The notes under the pieces were generated by a model. That model made no database searches, was not told the DNA's origin, and saw only the letters and a program-made list of their open reading frames with translations. Positions 41,882 through 48,927 of a DNA stretch of 64,000 bases are shown here, piece after piece. A program made the position numbers and the translations under genes. Source of the DNA: UBA5069 sp964560495 (GTDB lineage Bacteria; Chloroflexota; Anaerolineae; Caldilineales; Caldilineaceae); assembly GCA_964560495.1 (NCBI GenBank), contig CAZLMM010000030.1, positions 1-64,000 on the forward strand. The letters are read 5' to 3'. Position 1 is the stretch's first letter; each line of letters starts with the position of its first letter.

Positions 41882-44347
41882 CTAGGGCGTCGTCGCCGTG
41901 ACTGTCTGCGTGGCTGTGAGGGTCGGACTCGCCTGCATCCCATCAGAAGGGGGCGGCTCTTTGGCGGCAAGCGGTGGGAGGCCGTTGGCCTCATTGACCC
42001 GCTGTACAAACTCGCTGACCACCGCCGTCGGGTCGCCGCCTTCCAGCAAAACGTCTCCATAGACGCCCTCGCTCGCGGCGAGCAGGGTCTCCATTGCGTA
42101 TGTGTTCGGCATGACGGTGGAAGTCTGGACCTGGCGCAGAAAGACCGAAATCAGGGGGTTGTCGGCCGCCCTCGCCGCGACATTGGCCGGCGCAACGTTG
42201 GCGCGGTTCATGAGCAGCGTCTGACGATCGGCGTCCGTGGCGTAGCGAATAAAGTCCGTCACCGCCGCGCGTTTCTCCACAGGCAGATAATTCGCTGCCA
42301 TCAAGCCGCTTACGTTGATAAAGGGCGCGCCGCTTGCCGCCGGCCCCGCCGGCAACGTAGTGATCCCCAGCCTGTCCGGCCCGAGCAGGGTTTGCAGATC
42401 CCCAATGTGACGCGACCCACCCACGAAATACACGCTTTCACCTTGAGCAAAGAGGCGGCGGGCAACCGCGCCGTCGAAGATCAGATCGACGCTGTGGTTG
42501 TCGCGTGCATCGCGCAGCCACGTCAACCAATCAGCGAAACCGCCCTGGTCGAGCACGACGCGGCGCTCGGCGTCGAAGAGCTTGCCGCCAAACGCGGGGA
42601 CGCCCCAGAAGGCCGGGACAAAGGCGGCGTCCAACACAACCGGGCTCCCGGCGTCTGACTGCACGAGCAGGTCGGCAAGCGTGGCTGCCGGGTCGCTCAC
42701 CAGGCTGCGATTGTAGTAGAGCGCTGGCGCGTCGATAAACAACGGCGCAGCCAACGGCGCGCCATCGACGCGCATAGATTCCACCGCCTGGGGCACAAAA
42801 CGCTGAAGAAACGACGAATCCATGAGTGTATTCAGGTCGGCCAGCGCGCCCTGTTCGGCCAGGGGTAGGAGCCAGCTCTGGGGCGCAATGAACAGGTGAA
42901 CCGCATCGGTCAGCGTCTGTGTGGTGGTCAGCGCCGCAGTAGCCTGCGCCAACGTCATGGGTCTCAGATTGACCTGGACTGTGGGACAGAAGAAGCGAAA
43001 ACGGCGCACCAGCTCCTCGAAAGCTGCGGTCGTTGTGCGAGTGTAAGCCTCGGCGTCATAGCCGACGTTAATTGCGCCGCTGCTGGCGCAAAAGCTGCTG
43101 GTTGCCTGGGCCACACCCGCGCCCAAGGCCGTGAGCCGTTCCGACACAGTGGAAGCGGCCTGGCTGGGCGAGGTCAGTCCGCCCATGGCCCGCTCGTGCT
43201 GCTCTGCCAGCGCGCCGAGCATCTGCTCGATCAATGCATCGTTGACCACGGGCGTTGCGGTGCGCGCCTGTGCGGCGAAGGTGGCGATGGCAGGGTAGAT
43301 GCCCTCGTTGATGCGTACGGTCGCATTTGCCGGCACCTCGTTCGCCAGACGCATGGCGTCGAGCGATTGTTCGCCGTTGGTGGCAAAGCGGGCGAATTCT
43401 TGGGCCAGCCTTGCCTGACGCTGGGATGACATGGCGCTGAACAGGAATGCGCTGGTTTCCAGGAGGGGCGACGCGCTGCCGTTTGGCCCGCCGGGCAGGG
43501 GCAGAGTCTTGACGCGTTCGTCGCCCATCTCACTGACGATCGGCTCCAGGTCGCTGGCTTTGCCCACATAATAGGCGGCCTCGCCCTGGATGAAGAGGTC
43601 GCGCAACACCGTGCGGTCCGATTCGGTGAGCACGCCCGGAGTGCGGCGGGCCGTGTCCAGCCAGGTGAGCCAGTTCACATAGCCGTTGGGGTCGAAGACG
43701 GGCTGACCGCCGACCGATGAGAGGGTTGCGCCAAAGGTCTGCAACCCCCAAAAGGCGTCATAGAAATTCGTGCTGATGGCGACCGGCTTGGTCGGCGACG
43801 CCTCGGAGAGCAGCATTTCCAGGGTGGCGGGCGTTTCGCTTGCCAGGTCATTGTTGCGGTAGAGCGCGCTTGTGTCCAGAGACAGGGGCAGACCGTACAG
43901 TTCCCCCTCATACGTGAGGGAGGCGAGGGCGATCTGTAAGTAGCGCGCCAGCAGCTCGTCATCCACCCCCTCCTGGATGGAGCGCAGCAGCCGCTCATCG
44001 GCCAGCGGTCGCACCCATTGGTTGGGGCCGATGATCAAATCGGGACCGAGGCCAGCCCTGGCGGTGTTGCGAAATTCCTGCAACAAGCTCTCTTGCGAGG
44101 GGAAGCGCTGGGTGAGGATGCTGGTTTCAGAATGAAGCGCCTGGAAACGGGCGATCACCCTGTCGAGGGCCTGGCTCTGCGCCTCGGACAGGCTGTGCCA
44201 GACCAGGATCGAACCTGACGAGGCTTCATCAGGCGAGGGCTTGCCCGAAAAGCATCCCGCCAACAAAAGCGCGACGAGCAGGACGCTCGCCAGCCAACTC
44301 CGCTGAACGGCAGATGTCACGACATTAGACCAATCCCACTTGAACAT
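41882..44347 (-). CDS. Double extracellular solute-binding lipoprotein (two family-1 SBP domains)
   Basis: This 821-aa lipoprotein has signal WLASVLLVALLLAGC, with the lipidated Cys at about 32. Two solute-binding repeats follow: about residues 45-390 (ILVWHSLSEAQSQALDRVIA, GLPLSLDTSALYRNN, FYDAFWGLQTFGATL) and about 430-780 (INVGYDAEAYTRTTTAAFEE, APLFIDAPALYYNRS, FVPAFWGVPAFGGKL). Both repeats keep the same landmarks, so this is a gene-internal duplication. The tail is Thr-rich. No ABC permease or ATPase genes are adjacent. It may bind two sugars or act as a sensor. Confidence 0.85.
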   Translation of the reverse strand: MFKWDWSNVVTSAVQRSWLASVLLVALLLAGCFSGKPSPDEASSGSILVWHSLSEAQSQALDRVIARFQALHSETSILTQRFPSQESLLQEFRNTARAGLGPDLIIGPNQWVRPLADERLLRSIQEGVDDELLARYLQIALASLTYEGELYGLPLSLDTSALYRNNDLASETPATLEMLLSEASPTKPVAISTNFYDAFWGLQTFGATLSSVGGQPVFDPNGYVNWLTWLDTARRTPGVLTESDRTVLRDLFIQGEAAYYVGKASDLEPIVSEMGDERVKTLPLPGGPNGSASPLLETSAFLFSAMSSQRQARLAQEFARFATNGEQSLDAMRLANEVPANATVRINEGIYPAIATFAAQARTATPVVNDALIEQMLGALAEQHERAMGGLTSPSQAASTVSERLTALGAGVAQATSSFCASSGAINVGYDAEAYTRTTTAAFEELVRRFRFFCPTVQVNLRPMTLAQATAALTTTQTLTDAVHLFIAPQSWLLPLAEQGALADLNTLMDSSFLQRFVPQAVESMRVDGAPLAAPLFIDAPALYYNRSLVSDPAATLADLLVQSDAGSPVVLDAAFVPAFWGVPAFGGKLFDAERRVVLDQGGFADWLTWLRDARDNHSVDLIFDGAVARRLFAQGESVYFVGGSRHIGDLQTLLGPDRLGITTLPAGPAASGAPFINVSGLMAANYLPVEKRAAVTDFIRYATDADRQTLLMNRANVAPANVAARAADNPLISVFLRQVQTSTVMPNTYAMETLLAASEGVYGDVLLEGGDPTAVVSEFVQRVNEANGLPPLAAKEPPPSDGMQASPTLTATQTVTATTP

Positions 44348-44420
44348 TGACTAGACTTTACAGCATTCACTCCAACTGCGTCAAATCACCTATACAAAAC
44401 TGCCTTTCCCACGTTGTTCG

Positions 44421-44474
44421 TACTCATACTCGTACTCATACTCGTACTCGTACTCGTACTCGCAATCGTACTCG
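44421..44474. repeat. Hexanucleotide tandem repeat (TACTCR)n
   Basis: Nine units of TACTCG/TACTCA (one unit altered to CAATCG) stand in the 293-base gap between the lipoprotein and the PPOX gene. The rest of the gap holds no gene that I can support. Confidence 0.8.
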
Positions 44475-44640
44475 ACCAACCGATGCCTGCCTACAGACGG
44501 CGCCGTTGACAAGCTGTACACTCAGGATGGTTACGGGTAAAAGAGCTTATCAATGAGTAACTTTCTCGTATCCAATCTTCCAGGAAGTTGTGGCAACAAT
44601 ACCCTGACAAGCCCAAAGCATCAGAAAGCGGCGAGGAACG

Positions 44641-45030
44641 ATGAAACTAACGGAGATCGGCAATCCAACATTTATCGCATTGGAGACTTTTCGCAAGAGC
44701 GGCGAGGCGGTGAACACGCCGGTCTGGGTTGTTGAAGAGGCAGGGAAACTCTATGTCTGGACCAGCGGCGATAGCTGGAAGGTCAAGCGCATTCGCAACA
44801 ACAGCCGCGTGCGCGTGGCGGTGAGCGATATGCGTGGGACGCCCCAAAGCGATTGGGTCGAGGCGCAGGCGCACGTATTTGATGCGCCGGAAGAGGAAGC
44901 GAAACAGCGTCAGCGCATGGCGGCCAAGTACGGCTTGCAATTCCACGCCATCACCTTCATGAACAAGCTGCGCCGCGCCAAAACCCCCCACGTCGTCATC
45001 GTCATCAGCAACAACGAAAATAAGGCGTGA
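44641..45030 (+). CDS. PPOX-class F420-dependent oxidoreductase-like protein
   Basis: This 129-aa protein has YVWTSGDSWKVKRIRNNSRV, the cofactor phosphate-binding stretch of the small F420-type PPOX family, and VRVAVSDMRGTP after it. GAGGAA precedes the ATG. Its stop codon lies within the stem of the terminator at 45018-45054. It is single-domain and the third PPOX locus in this window. Confidence 0.82.
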   Translation: MKLTEIGNPTFIALETFRKSGEAVNTPVWVVEEAGKLYVWTSGDSWKVKRIRNNSRVRVAVSDMRGTPQSDWVEAQAHVFDAPEEEAKQRQRMAAKYGLQFHAITFMNKLRRAKTPHVVIVISNNENKA

Positions 45031-45054
45031 CTCGCCGCGAGTCACGCCTTATTT
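45018..45054 (+). terminator. Strong bidirectional hairpin terminator
   Basis: AAATAAGGCGTGACTCG, loop CCG and CGAGTCACGCCTTATTT form a perfect 17-bp stem with A-rich and T-rich feet, so it can end transcripts from both sides. It includes the TGA of the PPOX gene. Confidence 0.8.
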
Positions 45055-45058
45055 ACTC

Positions 45059-45092
45059 AGGTGACAGTCACTTCCAAAAGTGACTGTCACCT
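45059..45092. repeat. Second copy of the GTGACAGTCAC hairpin
   Basis: AGGTGACAGTCACTT and AAGTGACTGTCACCT pair over 15 bp around loop CCAA. The hairpin at 23747-23779 uses the same inner stem with the outer bases exchanged. Confidence 0.65.
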
Positions 45093-45162
45093 CTGAATTA
45101 CGTTGCCGTGTACTATTCATTCACCCACTCCGTCTTCCGGCGCAGCCAAAACCATTAACCGT

Positions 45163-45975
45163 TTACCATTCCCCATCCGCCAACCACCCCTGCACCATGA
45201 GCAGGTTGGCCCGGCAATCTTCGTTGGGATTGTAGTGCTCTGGCTCATGCTCGATGCTGATTCCCCCGGCGTAACCCGTACGCCTCAACGCGGCAACGCA
45301 CGCCTGAATGGGCACGCAACCCCGGCCATAGCGACAGGTTTCGTGGCTGCCCGCCGCCAGCACATCTTTCAGGTGCACGTGCGCCAGATGGCTGCCGATC
45401 TCTGCGATGGCCTGGGCGGCGTCGTAGCCATAGGTGCCAAACCAGCCCGTATCCAGGCACACCCCAATGCGACCCTCTGCGCCGTCGCCGATCTTGGCCA
45501 GAATCTCCGCTGCGTTCTTCTCTGGGTGATTCTCCAGCCCAAAAACCAGCCCGTGATCGGCCAGGATGTCCACCATACTGGCGCGGTCGTTTTGCAGCAG
45601 AGCCGTGTTGCCGCCCAACACCGGCGCGTGCAGTTCCGCTGCCATGCGGCAGACGGCCTCGAATTCGGCGCGGGTTGCGCCAAAACCGCCGGCCAGGCTG
45701 CTCACGCTGAAGCCAAAACTCTGGAGCAACGTACGAGCAATGGCGATATGCTCGGCGGCGGCCCAGGAGAAGTGCAGGTGCGCCAGCCACAAGTCGATGG
45801 CCGTGAAGCCCAACGCCTGAATCTCCCCCAGCATGGCCTCCAGCCGTTGGGCATAGGTCTCAAGGGGGCGGAAATAATCGTTGGTCGCCCGGTCGCCCTG
45901 CATCCAACCCTCGGTCATGTTGTAATCCAGTTGACGCGCCACATAGTTGGCGGTCATGAAAGAGAGCGTGTTCAT
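45163..45975 (-). CDS. Sugar phosphate isomerase/epimerase (xylose-isomerase-like TIM barrel)
   Basis: This 270-aa protein starts at the ATG at 45975 behind AAGGATC. Barrel features include FTAIDLWLAHLHF, GLVFGLENHPEKN (metal-binding Glu), IGVCLDTGWFGTYG (Asp), LAHVHLKDVLAAG (His-x-Lys-Asp) and GGISIEHEPEHYNP (final Glu). These are the metal ligands of the AP-endonuclease-2/xylose-isomerase-like family. It probably interconverts a sugar or inositol derivative; the substrate is unknown. It stands alone, convergent with the PPOX gene. Confidence 0.85.
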   Translation of the reverse strand: MNTLSFMTANYVARQLDYNMTEGWMQGDRATNDYFRPLETYAQRLEAMLGEIQALGFTAIDLWLAHLHFSWAAAEHIAIARTLLQSFGFSVSSLAGGFGATRAEFEAVCRMAAELHAPVLGGNTALLQNDRASMVDILADHGLVFGLENHPEKNAAEILAKIGDGAEGRIGVCLDTGWFGTYGYDAAQAIAEIGSHLAHVHLKDVLAAGSHETCRYGRGCVPIQACVAALRRTGYAGGISIEHEPEHYNPNEDCRANLLMVQGWLADGEW

Positions 45976-46012
45976 CTTGATCCTTTCAGTTGATTGTTTT
46001 GGTTTGTTGCAT

Positions 46013-46203
46013 GTCGTGGGGGTATGAACCGCCGGCGGGCGAACGTTGTCGATGCGCAACGGGCGTCATTCGCCGGTGGTTCATACCCAACATGACCCGG
46101 AACGTTGTTGATGACCCGCGTTGTCGGCAGGGCGGGTGTGAATGGCGGCGAACACACAATCCCTGTATCAACCACGCCACGCCGCCGCCATTCATACCCC
46201 TAC
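46013..46203. repeat. Palindromic intergenic element, copy 1
   Basis: Two hairpins stand in series: GGGTATGAACCGCCGGCG pairing with the sequence before 46089, and GTGTGAATGGCGGCG pairing with CGCCGCCATTCATACC. The whole block is repeated in direct orientation at 46215-46381. Only small frames with no support cross it. Confidence 0.7.
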
Positions 46204-46214
46204 GGCGCCACTCT

Positions 46215-46381
46215 GTCGTTGGGGTATGAACCGCCGACGGGCGTCATTCGCCGGCGGTTCATACCCAACATGACCCCGAGCGTTGTTGATGACCGGCGTT
46301 GTCGGCAGGGCGGGTATGAATGGCGGCGAACACACAATCCCTGTATCAACCACGCCACGCCGCCGCCATTCACACCCCTAC
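46215..46381. repeat. Palindromic intergenic element, copy 2 (24 bases shorter)
   Basis: This is a direct repeat of 46013-46203 with few substitutions and a deletion of about 24 bases in the first hairpin loop. The rest of 46382-46540 has no feature I can support. Confidence 0.7.
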
Positions 46382-46540
46382 GATCTTTCCAAAAATTTTT
46401 CGGCCGCCTGCGGCGGCCTGTGTCTCCTGGGGGACGTTGCGCTCCCCCAGACCACCTCGCTCGTCTCTCCTCAGCCAACTCTCGGGGCAGATCAGAGGAA
46501 AAACAGAGGTCAGAGTTTCAGAGGTCATAGACCAACAGCC

Positions 46541-47824
46541 TTATGGGGACGCCACGACCCGCACACCGACGTACCCGTCCACGAGGTCCGGGTAGCCGTC
46601 GTTGCGCACGCCGCAGCCGACGCCGGACGCCGGGGAATACCACGAGCCGCCCCGCATGACGCGAAAAACCGAATCCGACGCGGAGAGGTTTTCACGCCCG
46701 TCTGACGGGTCGTAGGGATAGCTCCACCCCCAGAGTGTGCTCGTCCATTCCCACACATTGCCCGCCATGTCCAGACAGCCATAGGGGCTGGCGCCGGCCG
46801 GATAACTGCCCACGGGCGTGGTGTCGCCCACCTTCTCGTTGAAGTTGCACAACCTGTCCGTGGGCGGCTCATCGCCCCACGGGTAGATGCGACCGTCGCC
46901 GCCGCGCGCGACCTTTTCCCATTCGGCTTCGCTGGGCAGACGCACTCCGGCCCAGCGGCAGAAAGCCTGGGCGTCGCGCCAGGAAATACACGTCACGGGA
47001 TGATCCTGTTTGCGGTCGATGTCGCTCTTGCGGCCATAGGGATGACGCCAGGTGTATATCCAATTGTGCTCTTCCCCTACCGTTTTGTATCCGGTTGTCT
47101 CTACGAATGCAGCGAACTGGGCCACGGTCACCGGCGTGCGGCTGATGGAATAGCCGGGGAGATAGAGCCAGTGCTGTGGCGTCTCGTAGTCGCGAGCCTG
47201 GGGTTCTCGACGGCGGTCGCTGCCCATGAGAAACCAGCCAGGGGGAATGTAGACCATCTCCGGCAGGAAGAAACTTTGTGGGCGGGCGGGTTGGGGCAAC
47301 GGCGAGGCGGGTTGCGTCGGCGTGGGCAGGGGCGAGGTCAGCGGCGACGCCGGCTGGCTCTCTTGTGCAGAGACCGCGGTCTGCCACGGCCGGCGCACCC
47401 ATTCGGGCAGCAGCGGCCACAGGTTTTCCTGCACCCAGCCCTCGTAGAGCGCCTCGGCGGTTTTGCTTGCCAGCGCGCCGCCGGCCGCGGCGATGATCGC
47501 CCACAGGGTTTGACGCAGTCCGCGCCAGCGTTCGGCCTCGGCCTGGTCGCGCGCACTGGGGGATTGGCTCAGGATCGTCACCGCCTCCTCGACCTGTTTC
47601 ATCCGCTCGGCGATCTCGCGGAGCAGCGTTTGAGTCTGCTCTGCCGATTGCGCTTCCTGGGTCTGGAGGACGGTCAACTGACCTTCCAACACAGTGATGC
47701 GCTGTTCCACGGCCGCGGCCTGGGAGGGCGGAATGGCGGGCGGGTCCAGCGCGTCGCACACTTCCTGGACGGCCTCCTCGACGACCTGCTGCACCTCGTG
47801 AGCGGCGGCGTCAACTTCGTTCAT
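46541..47824 (-). CDS. FGE-sulfatase (formylglycine-generating-enzyme-fold) protein with coiled-coil N-terminus
   Basis: This 427-aa protein has an N-terminal coiled coil (about residues 35-95), a short hydrophobic stretch (LWAIIAAAGGALASK, about 106-120) and a Pro/Ser/Thr linker (about 150-185). The FGE fold follows: FLMGSDRRREPQARDYETPQ, VTCISWRDAQAFCRWAGVRL, GNVWEWTSTLWGW and VFRVMRGGSW. Only one Cys lies near the end (GVGCGVRND), not the pair used by true formylglycine enzymes, so it is probably a binding or regulatory module. It overlaps the small gene upstream (ATGA). Confidence 0.85.
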   Translation of the reverse strand: MNEVDAAAHEVQQVVEEAVQEVCDALDPPAIPPSQAAAVEQRITVLEGQLTVLQTQEAQSAEQTQTLLREIAERMKQVEEAVTILSQSPSARDQAEAERWRGLRQTLWAIIAAAGGALASKTAEALYEGWVQENLWPLLPEWVRRPWQTAVSAQESQPASPLTSPLPTPTQPASPLPQPARPQSFFLPEMVYIPPGWFLMGSDRRREPQARDYETPQHWLYLPGYSISRTPVTVAQFAAFVETTGYKTVGEEHNWIYTWRHPYGRKSDIDRKQDHPVTCISWRDAQAFCRWAGVRLPSEAEWEKVARGGDGRIYPWGDEPPTDRLCNFNEKVGDTTPVGSYPAGASPYGCLDMAGNVWEWTSTLWGWSYPYDPSDGRENLSASDSVFRVMRGGSWYSPASGVGCGVRNDGYPDLVDGYVGVRVVASP

Positions 47825-47994
47825 GGCTTCTTTGCCTCACGCACGGCGCGTCCGGCCTGCCTGCCGAACTCGCCCATCTGCGCGCGGTCTGTGAGCGCGC
47901 TCAGCCAGCCGGTCAGGAAGGAGCGGCGGCTGGGTTTCCTGGGAGTGGATGATGGGTCGGATGGGTCTGCGGTCACGGGGTGCCCCCTGTTCAT
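47821..47994 (-). CDS. Small Arg-rich protein coupled to the FGE-fold gene
   Basis: This 57-codon frame (51 codons from a GTG with AGGGGG upstream at a better distance) includes TPRKPSRRSFLTGWLSALTD, which looks like a twin-arginine (RRSFL) motif, then AGRAVREAKKP. Its TGA overlaps the ATG of the next gene. The coupling argues that it is real. No family is known. A Tat-like signal without a following mature protein is odd. Confidence 0.5.
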   Translation of the reverse strand: MNRGHPVTADPSDPSSTPRKPSRRSFLTGWLSALTDRAQMGEFGRQAGRAVREAKKP

Positions 47995-48152
47995 ACGTTC
48001 AATTGACGGCGAATGCAGTGAGTTTGCACAAAGCCTATTCCAGCCATCTCAAGATCACCTCTCCCTCCGGGTAGTAAACGATTAGACCGCAGTTTAGCAC
48101 CATCACTCAATCGACGGTATTGTCGGATTCAGCACTGAGTTGTGGTGGATGC

Positions 48153-48575
48153 TCACCAATGGTCAACAGCACCCTGCGCAGGTTGACTGAGAGGTTTTAA
48201 CTGGAGAGTTGCCATCAATTCATCCAGCGAGACGTGACGAATGTATGCGAGGTCCACCAAATACCCCAGGCGTCGGGCATTCAGCATTTCAATCTCATCG
48301 ACCAGGGTCATGAGTTCGGCTTGCTCCTGATCCGACAGGCCAACAGAACGTTGTCGCTCTGTGAGTTCAGCGCATCGTCGTCGAGTTGCTTCAGGCGCAA
48401 TGGCCTGATTGATTTTCAACAGCAAATCACTCTCCGCCTGGGAGAGATGGGGCGCGCGGCGCCGCGCCTGCAAACGCGTTGCATGTTGCGCCAACAACGA
48501 TAGCACATCCGGGTTCAACTGCTGCAGACTGCGCAGCAATACATCGAACGGCAATTCGAGTTGAATTGTGCTCAT
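48153..48575 (-). CDS. Uncharacterised small protein (paralogue of 27812-28210)
   Basis: This 140-aa protein has the same start (MSTIQLELPFDVLLRSLQQL) and the same central segments (LSQAESDLLLKINQAI, SDQEQAELMTLVDEIEMLNA) as the BREX-insert protein, plus about eight extra C-terminal residues. It is divergent from the methyltransferase at 48928 with a 352-base gap. Function unknown. Both copies lie beside DNA-modification genes. Confidence 0.7.
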   Translation of the reverse strand: MSTIQLELPFDVLLRSLQQLNPDVLSLLAQHATRLQARRRAPHLSQAESDLLLKINQAIAPEATRRRCAELTERQRSVGLSDQEQAELMTLVDEIEMLNARRLGYLVDLAYIRHVSLDELMATLQLKPLSQPAQGAVDHW

Positions 48576-48695
48576 ACTTTAGATCGCTCCCGAGATCTGT
48601 AGAATCATCTCTGCGACGGAAATCAGGGGCCAGACAGTCTGCTCGGGTCGATGGCGACCAATGCCCAATTTTCGCCGAGGGAACTCTGTATCCCT

Positions 48696-48726
48696 CGCTC
48701 ATGCCCCAGGCTCTTCGGCATGAGCG
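48696..48726. repeat. Hairpin in the gap before the methyltransferase
   Basis: CGCTCATGCC and GGCATGAGCG form a perfect 10-bp stem with an 11-base loop. The gap 48576-48927 otherwise holds no gene. AT-rich bases 48895-48927 probably include the methyltransferase promoter, and no clear ribosome site precedes its ATG. Confidence 0.5.
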
Positions 48727-48927
48727 CAGGCCCGCTGTCCAGAGAAGCCCTTCGATGGGTCATGCACCAGTTTATCATACAAGGCTCCCTGCTGCTACCC
48801 TGGTGTGGGGTCGTGGGGGGTATCTCTTTCGCCATCCGGCGGCTGGCTGCTGGCCCCAGAAGTTGGGTAGATGATGCTCGCCCAGCGCATTTGACGGTAA
48901 CTATCATTCTATGGTATATTTTTCTTT

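Noticed and set aside
44347..44556. 69-aa frame reading through the TACTCR repeat
   Set aside because: Its sequence is mostly the translated repeat (Arg-Thr-His), with no ribosome site.
45986..46705. Several 67-141-codon frames over the 46 kb hairpin blocks
   Set aside because: They follow the duplicated non-coding repeat on both strands and end in neighbouring genes out of frame.
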